This document shows, in pieces, positions 37,369 through 44,558 of a stretch of 64,000 nucleotides of DNA (position 1 is the stretch's first letter; each line of letters begins with the position of its first letter). The notes under the pieces were generated by a model. It was not told the origin of the DNA. It saw nothing but the letters and a program-made list of their open reading frames with translations, and ran no database searches. The stretch is from contig NZ_CP076023.1 in the NCBI RefSeq assembly GCF_018623035.1, positions 496,001-560,000 of the forward strand, written 5' to 3'. Source of the DNA: Cellulomonas dongxiuzhuiae. Its GTDB lineage: Bacteria > Actinomycetota > Actinomycetes > Actinomycetales > Cellulomonadaceae. Position numbers and translations under genes: made by a program.

Positions 37369-37548
37369 GGACGTCCTCGGGTGGGCGGCGGGTCCAGCAG
37401 ATCATCACCGCGGACGTCCGCGGCGGCGACCGGAACGAGCCGACGGGCGTGCGGGACGCGCGCCGGCCCGCGGGCGCGACGCCGGGGCGACGCCGGGTGC
37501 CGGCCGGTGGGTCTGGTGCCGGGGGTCGGTCCGTCACAGGATGGGGGC

Positions 37549-39033
37549 ATGGGCGAGCCGGGGGCAGGCCAGGAGCACGTCGTCGTGATCGGTGCCGGCA
37601 TCGCCGGCCTGCTGACCGCGGCAGCGCTCGCCCGCGACGGCCGCACCGTCACCGTGCTCGACCGCGACGACCTGCCCGACGCGCCCGTGCCCCGGCCCGG
37701 CGTGCCGCAGGGGCGGCAGCCGCACCTGCTGCTGCACCGCGGGCTGCTCGCGATCGAGGAGCTGCTGCCCGGGTTCGGGGCCGAGCTGCTGGCGGCCGGT
37801 GCCGTGCCGGTCGACACCGGTGAGCTCGCGTGGCTGGGCACGGGCGGGTGGGCGCCGCCGTCGCACCAGCCGCACGTGCTGCTGGCGACGCGTCCGCTCA
37901 TCGAGCACGTCGCGCGCCGGCGCGTGCAGGCGCTGCCGGGCGTGCGGGCCGTCGGCGGGCAGCGCGTCACCGGCCTCCGGCGGGACGGCGCGTCGCGCTG
38001 GCTGGTCGACGCGGTCACGGCGGGCTGGTCCGACGCGCCGCCACCACCGCCACCACCGTCCCCGGGCCGGTCGGATGCCGTGCCACCGTCGTCCACGGGC
38101 GGCGCGGCGTCACCGCCGTGGCCCGCCGACCTCGTCGTCGACGCGTCCGGCCGCGCGTCCCGCCTGCCGACGTGGCTCGCGGCCCTCGGTCGCGCCGAGG
38201 CGCCGGTCGAGGAGGTCGACGCGCACCTCGGGTACGCGACCGTGCGGGTGCGGCTGCCCGCCGAGCACGTCGTCGCGCCCGGGGTCGTCGTGCTGCCGCA
38301 ACGGGGACGCGGCGGCGGCATCGCGGTGCCCGCGGAGGGTGGCCGGTGGACCGTGTCCGGCACCGGGGCGGGCGAGCAGCGTCCACCGCGCGACCTGCCC
38401 GGGCTCCGGGACTTCCTCGCCGCACTGCGCGACGACTCGCTCGTGCGGCTCCTCGCGGCCGGCGAGGTCGAGGGGGACGTCGCGACGCACCGCCAGACCG
38501 CGAACCGCCGCCACCGGTACGACCGCGTCACCGGCTGGCCCGACGGGCTGCTGGTCGTCGGGGACGCGCTGTGCGCGTTCGACCCCGTGTACGGGCAGGG
38601 CATGACGGTCGCGGCGCTCGAGGCGCTCGCGCTGCGCCGGGCCGACGGCGCGGGCCGGCTCGGCCGTCCCGGGGTGGCAGCGCGAGCGGTGCGCACGTGC
38701 GTGCGCCTCGGGGAGCTGCCGTGGCAGATGGCGACGAGCGCGGACCGGGTCCTCGCGGGGCTGCCGACGTCGCGCGCTCCCGTGTCCGTGCTGGCCGGCC
38801 GCTGGATCGCGGAGGTCGACCGGATGAGCACGCACGGCGACGTCGAGGCGCAGCTCGCGCTGTCACGGCTCTACCAGCTCGCCGCGACGCCCACGAGCCT
38901 GCTGCGGCCCCGGCTCGTCGCCCGCTGGCTGCGCGCCCGCGTCCGGGGCCTCGGCCCCCCGGTCCGCCGGCCCCCGGTGCTGCGCGACGAGCTGCCCGTG
39001 GTCGCGCGCGGACCCGTCGGGGGTGCGCGGTAG
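37549..39033 (+). CDS. FAD-dependent oxidoreductase / monooxygenase with a Pro-rich insertion
   Basis: The 494-residue protein has N-terminal VVVIGAGIAGLLTAAALARDG (dinucleotide fold), a middle VVDASGRASRLPTWLAALG and C-terminal LLVVGDALCAFDPVYGQGMTVAALEAL, the GD motif of group A flavin hydroxylases and halogenase-like proteins. The residues GVPQGRQPHLLLHRGL typify a subgroup often called epoxidase/hydroxylase-like. A stretch of about 20 residues near 160-180 is Pro/Ser-rich (seven Pro in a row) and looks like an expanded loop. Divergent from the acyl-CoA-dehydrogenase-like gene (180 bases); a link to that cassette is possible but unproven. Confidence 0.82.
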   Translation: MGEPGAGQEHVVVIGAGIAGLLTAAALARDGRTVTVLDRDDLPDAPVPRPGVPQGRQPHLLLHRGLLAIEELLPGFGAELLAAGAVPVDTGELAWLGTGGWAPPSHQPHVLLATRPLIEHVARRRVQALPGVRAVGGQRVTGLRRDGASRWLVDAVTAGWSDAPPPPPPPSPGRSDAVPPSSTGGAASPPWPADLVVDASGRASRLPTWLAALGRAEAPVEEVDAHLGYATVRVRLPAEHVVAPGVVVLPQRGRGGGIAVPAEGGRWTVSGTGAGEQRPPRDLPGLRDFLAALRDDSLVRLLAAGEVEGDVATHRQTANRRHRYDRVTGWPDGLLVVGDALCAFDPVYGQGMTVAALEALALRRADGAGRLGRPGVAARAVRTCVRLGELPWQMATSADRVLAGLPTSRAPVSVLAGRWIAEVDRMSTHGDVEAQLALSRLYQLAATPTSLLRPRLVARWLRARVRGLGPPVRRPPVLRDELPVVARGPVGGAR

Positions 39034-39044
39034 CGTCGTCACCC

Positions 39045-39473
39045 GTGGAGACCCGCATCGCTGCGTACGCCGTCGTCGTCGACCAGGGGCGGATGCTGCT
39101 GGCGCACTGGTCGGAGGGCGAGTACTCCGGCTGGACGCTGCCCGGCGGCGGCCTGGAGTTCGGCGAGCACCCCGAGGAGGCCGCCGTGCGCGAGGTCCGC
39201 GAGGAGACCGGGTACGACGTCGAGGTCGACGGGCTGCTCGGCATCGACTCGGTCGTGCACCCCGGTGCGGCCATCGGCCACCCCGACCGGCCGGACCGGC
39301 ACGCGCTGCGCGTCATCTACCGCGCGCACGTCGTCGGCGGGACGCTGGCGAACGAGGTCGACGGGAGCACCGACGAGGCCGCCTGGTTCCCGCTCGACGC
39401 GGTCGACGACCTGCGCCGCGTGCCCCTGGTGGACGTCGCGCGCCGGTTCGCCGGGCTGCCCGTGCGGGACTGA
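39045..39473 (+). CDS. Nudix hydrolase
   Basis: A 142-residue protein with a complete Nudix box starting at GGGLEFGEHPEEAAVREVRE and continuing ETGYD (G-x5-E-x7-REVREE-x-GY), which coordinates Mg2+ to hydrolyse a nucleoside diphosphate linked to another moiety. The N-terminus is AAYAVVVDQGRMLLAHWSEG. Substrate is unknown. The GTG start at 39045 lies 11 bases after the oxidoreductase stop, and the next gene begins two bases after its stop, so the three plus-strand genes may be one unit. Confidence 0.92.
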   Translation: METRIAAYAVVVDQGRMLLAHWSEGEYSGWTLPGGGLEFGEHPEEAAVREVREETGYDVEVDGLLGIDSVVHPGAAIGHPDRPDRHALRVIYRAHVVGGTLANEVDGSTDEAAWFPLDAVDDLRRVPLVDVARRFAGLPVRD

Positions 39474-39474
39474 C

Positions 39475-39780
39475 GTGCCGTCCTACCGCGTGACGGCGTC
39501 CGTCGGGCTGCTGCGTCCCGGGACGGCGGCACCCGACGTGCTCCCCGAGGCGGTCGCCGCGGCCCGCGCGCTGACCACGGTCGAGGCGTTCGACGTCGGC
39601 GTGGTCCGGGGGCGCGCACGTGTCACCGTGCGGTTCGAGGCGGTGGACGACACGGTCGCGCGGCGCATCGGATGGGCCGTGATCGAGCGTCTCGACGAGC
39701 TCGCCGAGACCACCGACGGCCACCTGACCCGCCGCTACGGCAACCGGTGGTACCCGGCGGGCACGCGCCGGCGGGACTGA
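39475..39780 (+). CDS. Unknown small protein
   Basis: The 101-residue protein starts at GTG 39475, two bases after the Nudix stop, and reads VPSYRVTASVGLLRPG. It contains short strand-like segments (RARVTVRFEAVDD) and a helix (ARRIGWAVIERLDELAE) that together suggest a ferredoxin-like alpha/beta sandwich, ending in the basic LTRRYGNRWYPAGTRRRD. Function unknown. Tight spacing suggests co-translation with the Nudix protein. Confidence 0.6.
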   Translation: MPSYRVTASVGLLRPGTAAPDVLPEAVAAARALTTVEAFDVGVVRGRARVTVRFEAVDDTVARRIGWAVIERLDELAETTDGHLTRRYGNRWYPAGTRRRD

Positions 39781-39917
39781 CCGGATTGCTCTCTCGCGCA
39801 CCCGAGGGGGGTGACCCCTCGAGGCAACCCCCGCCTCCTTTTCTTGCTGCGTGAGAGGGCGGTCCAGTGCATGTCACGCCCTCCGGCAGGGCGTGAGAGA
39901 GCGATCCGGTGCATGTC
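39781..39917. repeat. Intergenic repeat cluster: two 42-bp tandem units plus one inverted half copy
   Basis: A 27-base core (GCGTGAGAGRGCGRTCC followed by RGTGCATGTC) occurs at 39849-39875 and 39891-39917, spaced 42 bases apart. An inverted copy of its first 20 bases lies at 39781-39800. Between the direct copies ACGCCCT and AGGGCGT form a hairpin (39876-39894), and CGAGGGG/CCCCTCG forms another near 39804-39822. It lies just upstream of the coiled-coil gene and could be regulatory or a small dispersed element. The 42-base period keeps frame, so an N-terminal extension of that gene would read RERAVQCMS and RERAIRCMS, which looks like a chance. Confidence 0.75.
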
Positions 39918-39963
39918 GGGCGGGTCGTGGGCGTCCCGGCGTCGCGCGCGGCAGGCTGGGGCG

Positions 39964-41076
39964 GTGACCTCCCTGGACGACGTCGTCGACGAGCTCTACG
40001 GCGGGACGCTCGACGACTTCGTCGCGCGCCGCGACGCCGCCGTGCGCGCCGCGAAGGCTGCGAAGGACAAGGAGCTCGCCGGGCGGATCGGGTCGCTGCG
40101 CAAGCCCACGGTCGCCGCGTGGGCCGTCAACGTGCTGGTGCGCGACGACCCGTCGCTCGCCGACGCGCTGCGCGACCTGGGCGAGGGCATGCGGGACGCC
40201 GAGCGGAACCTCGACGGGCCGGCCCTGCGCGAGCTCGGCAAGCAGCGTCGTGCGCTCGTCTCCGGGCTCGTCGCCCGCGCGCGGCGGCTCGCGGCCGACG
40301 GCGGCCAGAAGCTGTCGACGGCCGCGGCCCAGGAGGTCGAGCACACGCTGACGGCCGCGCTCGCCGACCCGACTGTCGCCGACGCGGTCGCTGCAGGGAC
40401 CCTCACGCACGGCACGGAGCACGTCGGCTTCGGTGCGGCACCCGCCGTCCGGGACGACCGTGCAGCGTTGCTGCCGGAATCCGGCAGCAACGCTGCACAG
40501 TCCGGGGCGCGCGAAGAGGCGCCGCGTGGACGGGCCGGCGGGGACGGGGCGGTCGCGCGACTGCGCGTGCGGGACGGCGCCGTGGAGGGCTCCCGTCGCG
40601 CGGCCCGCACGTCGTCCGGCGAGTCGACCGGCACGTCGACCGGGGCTACGGGCGCTGAGGCGCGTGAGCGCGAGCGCCGCGAGAAGGAGCGCGAGCGGCT
40701 GCGCCGCCGCCACGAGCAGGCCGTCGCCGCGCGTGAGGCGGCGCAGGCCGACCTCGACCGTGCGCGCACGCGTCACGAGGACACGGCCACGGCCGAGCAG
40801 CAGGCGGTCGCCGCGCTCGAGGACGCGGAGACGACGTCCGCGCAGGCGTATGCGGCCGAGGAGGAGCTCGTCCGGGCGCTCGCCGACGTGCGCCGTCGCC
40901 TGGCCGACGCCCGCGCCGCGCTGCCCCGCGTCGACGAGACCCTCGTGACCGCACGTGCGCGTGCCCGCGAGCACGAGAAGGCGGTGCGCGCGGCCGCGCG
41001 CGAGCTCGAGCGCGCGACGAAGGCGGCCGAGCGGGCCCGCGACCAGGAGCGGCGCGCGTCCGACGAGCTGCCCTGA
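39964..41076 (+). CDS. Unknown coiled-coil protein with an embedded palindrome
   Basis: The 370-residue protein has a helical N-domain (residues 1-150, DDFVARRDAAVRAAKAAKD and IGSLRKPTVAAWAVNVLVR) and a linker of low complexity (160-225). A long Arg/Glu/Ala-rich coiled coil (230-370, AEARERERREKERERLRRR onward) follows. No membrane helix or signal. The segment LRKPTVAAWAVNVL is recurrent in actinobacterial hypothetical proteins of this type. A 37-base perfect palindrome lies in the linker-coding part and encodes ALLPESGSNAA. Function is unknown. Confidence 0.65.
   Translation: MTSLDDVVDELYGGTLDDFVARRDAAVRAAKAAKDKELAGRIGSLRKPTVAAWAVNVLVRDDPSLADALRDLGEGMRDAERNLDGPALRELGKQRRALVSGLVARARRLAADGGQKLSTAAAQEVEHTLTAALADPTVADAVAAGTLTHGTEHVGFGAAPAVRDDRAALLPESGSNAAQSGAREEAPRGRAGGDGAVARLRVRDGAVEGSRRAARTSSGESTGTSTGATGAEARERERREKERERLRRRHEQAVAAREAAQADLDRARTRHEDTATAEQQAVAALEDAETTSAQAYAAEEELVRALADVRRRLADARAALPRVDETLVTARARAREHEKAVRAAARELERATKAAERARDQERRASDELP
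40461..40497. repeat. 37-base perfect palindrome inside a coding sequence
   Basis: Arms TGCAGCGTTGCTGCCGGA (40461-40478) and its exact complement (40480-40497) surround a single base, so the RNA or single-stranded DNA would form an 18-bp hairpin. It sits in the variable linker of the coiled-coil gene and preserves its frame. Such exact symmetry is not explained by codon constraints and suggests insertion of a small palindromic element. Confidence 0.9.
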
Positions 41077-41213
41077 GCGTCGCGCGTCGTCCCGCCCGCC
41101 CGCGCGAGCGCGCCGACCGGGCTCCGGCGAGGTCCCACCCGCCGCGTACCGGGCGCCGCGGACGCCCGTGGCCCGCGCGTCGCACCGGGCCGGAGGTCCC
41201 GCGGCGGGCCGGG

Positions 41214-42503
41214 GTGTCCGGTCATGATGTCCCCGTGCCGACAGAACCCGACGACGACGAGCTCGAGCTGATCCGCCGCTCGGGGGCGGTGCTGCGCGTC
41301 GGGCGGCTCAGCCTCGCGGCCGGGACGGGGTCGTACCGCGTGAAGGCGTCGATGGCGCGCGTGGCGGGGGCCCTCGGCATCGACCGGCACCAGGCGCACG
41401 TCACGCTCACGGAGATCACGACGACCTCGCACCGCGGCCGGTCGTTCCGCACCGAGGTCACCGAGGTCCGCACGGTGGGCGTCAACACCGACCGGCTGGC
41501 GGAGCTGGAGCTGTTGGCCCAGCGGGTCGAGGCCCGGGCGCCGGTCACGGTCGAGGACCTGACGACGCAGATCGACCGGATCGCGGAGAAGCCGCCGCTG
41601 TATCCGGTGGTGCTCAACGCGCTGTGGGCGGCCGTGGCCTGTGCGGCGTTCGCGTTCCTCAACAACGGCGGCGCGGTCGAGGTGGTCGGGGCGTTCGTCG
41701 GGGCGGGCCTCGGCCAGGGCCTGCGGCGCGTCATGCTGCACCGCGGCTTCAACCAGTTCGGCGTGACGATGCTCGCGGCGACCCTGGCCAGCCTGTCGTA
41801 CCTCGGGTTCGTGCAGGCGCTGCACCTGCTGGGGGTCACCGGCGGCGTGCACGAGGCGGGGTACGTGGCCGCCGCCCTGTTCCTGGTGCCCGGCTTCCCG
41901 CTCGTCACCGGCGCGCTGGACCTGGCCAAGCTCGACTTCTCGGCCGGGGTCGCCCGGCTGACGTGGGCGCTGATGATCTTCGTCTCGGCCGCGTTCGCGC
42001 TGTGGGCGGTGTCGATCGTCGTCGGGCTGAGCCCGGACCCGCCGCGTGAGCTGGTGCTGGACCCGGCGGTGATGACGCTGCTGCGCCTGCTCGCGTCGTT
42101 CGTCGGCGTGCTCGGCTTCGCGCTGATGTTCAACAGCCCGTGGCGGATGGCGCTGGTCGCGGCGGGCGTCGCGGCGCTGCCGAACCTGCTGCGCATCGAG
42201 GCGGTCGTCCTGCTGGACTGGCCGCCGCAGGCCGCCGCCGCCGCCGCCGCGTTCCTCGTGGGGCTGCTCGCCGCGTGGGTGGCACCGCGCCTCAACATCC
42301 CGCGCATCACGGTGTACGTGCCGGCCGTGACGATCATGGTGCCCGGGGTGCCGGCGTACCGGGCCGTGTACTACCTGAGCAACGGGGACGTCGCGCAGGC
42401 GCTCACGTACGGCGTCTCGGCCGCGCTGGTGGTCACCGCGCTCGCGGTCGGCCTGGCCGTCGCGCGCATGGTCACCGACCGCGAGTGGGGCTTCGAGCAC
42501 TGA
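41214..42503 (+). CDS. Threonine/serine exporter-family membrane protein (ThrE/YjjP-YjjB fusion)
   Basis: The 429-residue protein has a soluble N-terminal domain (residues 1-125, GTGSYRVKASMARVAGALGI) of the ThrE/YjjP type and about ten membrane helices. The core motif FLVPGFPLVTGALDL (near 223) and the later TIMVPGVPAYRAVYYL (near 377) are the two family PG[FV]P repeats. ThrE exports threonine and serine in Corynebacterium; actinobacterial paralogs may export other small metabolites. GTG 41214 or GTG 41235 could start; neither has a strong ribosome site. It ends 40 bases before the tRNA-Ser promoter. Confidence 0.88.
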   Translation: MSGHDVPVPTEPDDDELELIRRSGAVLRVGRLSLAAGTGSYRVKASMARVAGALGIDRHQAHVTLTEITTTSHRGRSFRTEVTEVRTVGVNTDRLAELELLAQRVEARAPVTVEDLTTQIDRIAEKPPLYPVVLNALWAAVACAAFAFLNNGGAVEVVGAFVGAGLGQGLRRVMLHRGFNQFGVTMLAATLASLSYLGFVQALHLLGVTGGVHEAGYVAAALFLVPGFPLVTGALDLAKLDFSAGVARLTWALMIFVSAAFALWAVSIVVGLSPDPPRELVLDPAVMTLLRLLASFVGVLGFALMFNSPWRMALVAAGVAALPNLLRIEAVVLLDWPPQAAAAAAAFLVGLLAAWVAPRLNIPRITVYVPAVTIMVPGVPAYRAVYYLSNGDVAQALTYGVSAALVVTALAVGLAVARMVTDREWGFEH

Positions 42504-42540
42504 CCCGCCCGGTCTGCCGCGGGCCCGCCACGCCCTCGCT

Positions 42541-42569
42541 TTGGTCACAGGACGGGCGACCGGTAACGT
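42541..42569 (+). promoter_or_regulatory. Promoter of tRNA-Ser
   Basis: -35 TTGGTC (42541-42546), 17-base spacer, -10 TAACGT (42564-42569), about 11 bases before the tRNA start. Spacing and hexamers fit a housekeeping sigma-70-type promoter. Confidence 0.7.
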
Positions 42570-42580
42570 GTGCTCGGCTT

Positions 42581-42670
42581 GGAGACGTCGCATAGCCAGG
42601 TCTAGTGCGCGGCCCTGCTAAGGCCGTGAAGGGGTCAACCCTTCCGTGGGTTCAAATCCCACCGTCTCCG
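42581..42670 (+). tRNA. tRNA-Ser (anticodon GCT)
   Basis: Class II tRNA of 90 bases with acceptor stem GGAGACG/CGTCTCC, discriminator G at 42670, anticodon loop CTGCTAA giving GCT at 42617-42619, a variable arm GTGAAGGGGTCAACCCTTCC and T-loop GGTTCAAATCC. It reads AGC/AGU codons. CCA is not encoded. Confidence 0.97.
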
Positions 42671-42695
42671 CACGTGTGATGTCCCCGGACATCAG

Positions 42696-42732
42696 GACGC
42701 CCCGGACCTGCGACGAGCAGGTCCGGGGCGTC
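42696..42732 (+). terminator. 16-bp hairpin terminator after tRNA-Ser
   Basis: GACGCCCCGGACCTGC (42696-42711) and its exact complement (42717-42732) enclose a five-base loop GACGA. The stem is very stable; only a weak T-containing tail (TGTCGTCC) follows. Confidence 0.8.
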
Positions 42733-42810
42733 TGTCGTCCGGGGTGCACCCGGTGCTGTGACCGGCGCGTCGAGGGTGCGTGCAGGACACGGTCGCGGGT
42801 CAGCCGGGAC

Positions 42811-43377
42811 TCAGACCCCGACGACGTAGGTGAGCGCGGCCCACACCGAGACGGTGCCGACGGTGGTCCAGATGACGATGGCGACGGCCTGCCAGAGCAG
42901 GACCCAGCGGCGCGGCGTCCCCCCGCCCACGAGGACGGTCGCCGTGATCTGGGTGGGGACGGCGAACGGGCCGAGGATGCTCGCGCCGGGGACGCCGTAG
43001 CGGACGAGCCACGCGTTGAGGCGCTGACGCCCCTTCGACACCGGCTTCGCGGTGGGCGTCTCGTGGAGCGCCTCCCCGTCGACGCCCGGTCCGGCGCCCG
43101 CGCCGACCGCGACCCGGCTCGGACGTCGGTCGACGACAGCCGTCCTGGCGCGTGACGTGAGCGCGACGGCCAGCAGCACGGACAGGAAGTTGCCCGCGGC
43201 TGCCGCGGCGGCCGCGACGACGGGATGGATGCCGGCGACGACGCCGATGATGGCCCCTCCCTCGCCCTCGACCATCGGGATCGCGCCGGCGAGCATGATG
43301 ATGAACGGCTGGACGGCCTCGGGTACCTGGGCCACGAGCTCCTGGATGTTGACGATGAGCTGCTCGATGGGGTTCAT
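42811..43377 (-). CDS. Small multidrug export-family membrane protein
   Basis: The protein has 188 residues. The N-terminal helices contain AGAIPMVEGEGGAIIGVVAGI with in-membrane Glu residues, the family's defining segment. A polar loop of about 50 residues (residues 72-120) is followed by GVPGASILGPFAVPTQITATVLVGGG with another conserved helix and a final hydrophobic pair. Export of cationic compounds is inferred only from the family name. The ATG at 43377 has a GAGAGGAAAG site. It lies 50 bases downstream of the kinase gene in the same direction, so co-transcription is possible. Confidence 0.75.
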   Translation of the reverse strand: MNPIEQLIVNIQELVAQVPEAVQPFIIMLAGAIPMVEGEGGAIIGVVAGIHPVVAAAAAAAGNFLSVLLAVALTSRARTAVVDRRPSRVAVGAGAGPGVDGEALHETPTAKPVSKGRQRLNAWLVRYGVPGASILGPFAVPTQITATVLVGGGTPRRWVLLWQAVAIVIWTTVGTVSVWAALTYVVGV

Positions 43378-43428
43378 GTCGGGTCTTTCCTCTCGGGTGG
43401 GTGGTGCGTGTGTCAGGGGTGAGGTTGT

Positions 43429-44313
43429 CTAGGCGGCCACGGCCGCCGTGGTGCGGGCGTCGTCCGCCGGGGTCATGGACCGTGCGGCGGACAGGAGCGC
43501 CTCGCGGAACGACCGGGCGCTGGGGAACCGGGTGCCCGGGTCCTTGGCGAGTGCCCGTCGGAGCACCGCGTCGAGCGCCGGAGCGACCTCGCGGCGATGG
43601 GCGCTGACCGGCACGGGGTTCTCGTGCACGTGCTGGTAGGCCACCGCGAGCGCGTCGTCCCCGACGAAGGGGGGCCGTCCGGTCAGCAGCTCGTAGAGCA
43701 GACAGCCCGCGGAGTACAGGTCGCTCCGGGCGTCGGCGGTCCCACCGCGCACCTGTTCGGGGGAGAGGTACGCAGCGGTGCCGAGGAGCACGCCGGTCCG
43801 GTCCGCGGTGCTGCCGGGATCGCCTCCGACCCGCGCGATCCCGAAGTCCACGACCTTGATCCGGCCCTCGGGTGTGACCATGACGTTGGCCGGCTTGATG
43901 TCGCGGTGGATGACGCCCGCACGGTGGCTGATCTCCAACGCCGACAGGACCCCCACCTGATGCGCGACGGCCTCGTCCAGCGCGAGTGCGCCGTCGCGGA
44001 GCCGTGCGCGCAGCGACTGGCCGGCGACGTGCTCCATGACGATGAACGGAATGACCGCCCCGCCGTCGTCGACGTGTTCTCCGACGTCATGGACGGAGAC
44101 GATGCGGGGGTCGTCGAGGACGGCGACCGTTTGCGCCTCCCGCCGGAACCTGGACCGGACGAGCGGGTCACGCGCCAGGTCGGCGTGGAGCACCTTGACC
44201 GCGACCTGGCGCCCGAGACGCAGGTCACGGCCGAGGTGGACGACGGCCATGCCGCCGCGGCCGAGGACCTCGCGGAGCTCATAGCGTCCGCCGAGCACGC
44301 GAGGCGAATTCAT
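43429..44313 (-). CDS. Soluble Ser/Thr protein kinase (PknB-type catalytic domain only)
   Basis: The 294-residue protein is essentially a bare Hanks-type kinase: Gly loop GRGGMAVVHLG, catalytic Lys K40 (VAVKVL), HRDIKPANVMV with D138, DFG at 156-158 and the activation-loop GTAAYLSPEQ. There is no transmembrane segment or PASTA domain, so it acts in the cytosol with unknown input. The ATG at 44313 is chosen since the longer start at 44370 adds a non-conserved tail. It is divergent from the large LuxR-type regulator; phosphorylation of that neighbour is an attractive but untested idea. Confidence 0.92.
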   Translation of the reverse strand: MNSPRVLGGRYELREVLGRGGMAVVHLGRDLRLGRQVAVKVLHADLARDPLVRSRFRREAQTVAVLDDPRIVSVHDVGEHVDDGGAVIPFIVMEHVAGQSLRARLRDGALALDEAVAHQVGVLSALEISHRAGVIHRDIKPANVMVTPEGRIKVVDFGIARVGGDPGSTADRTGVLLGTAAYLSPEQVRGGTADARSDLYSAGCLLYELLTGRPPFVGDDALAVAYQHVHENPVPVSAHRREVAPALDAVLRRALAKDPGTRFPSARSFREALLSAARSMTPADDARTTAAVAA

Positions 44314-44558
44314 GAGGGGGTCCCTTCCCTTCTGATGGTCGGCCGTGCCGGGAATGGCTGTTCTGGCCACGTCGTCAGACTCGCAGCGGCGGCCGCGCGG
44401 TCGCGTCGGTGGGCATCACGGTGGAATGGGCGTCCGGGGCGCCACGGAACCGCCGCGGCGGACCAATCCACGGAGAATGGCGCGCGCCGCGTCAGGGTCC
44501 ACTACGGTGGCGGCTACCTAGTCGGGGGTAATGGACGGAGAATCACCTGACCCACCTT

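Noticed and set aside
39811-39963. N-terminal extension of the coiled-coil gene through the 42-base repeats
   Set aside because: Reads in frame but consists of repeated Arg/Cys/Met-rich sequence and lacks a ribosome site; the GTG at 39964 opens the conserved part.
40461-40497. CRISPR or IS end for the 37-base palindrome
   Set aside because: Only one copy seen, no spacers, no transposase and no target-site duplication noticed.
43051-43432. Plus-strand frame opposite the small multidrug export gene
   Set aside because: Antisense shadow with Ser/Ala/Met-rich sequence; the minus-strand gene has helices, a ribosome site and conserved motifs.
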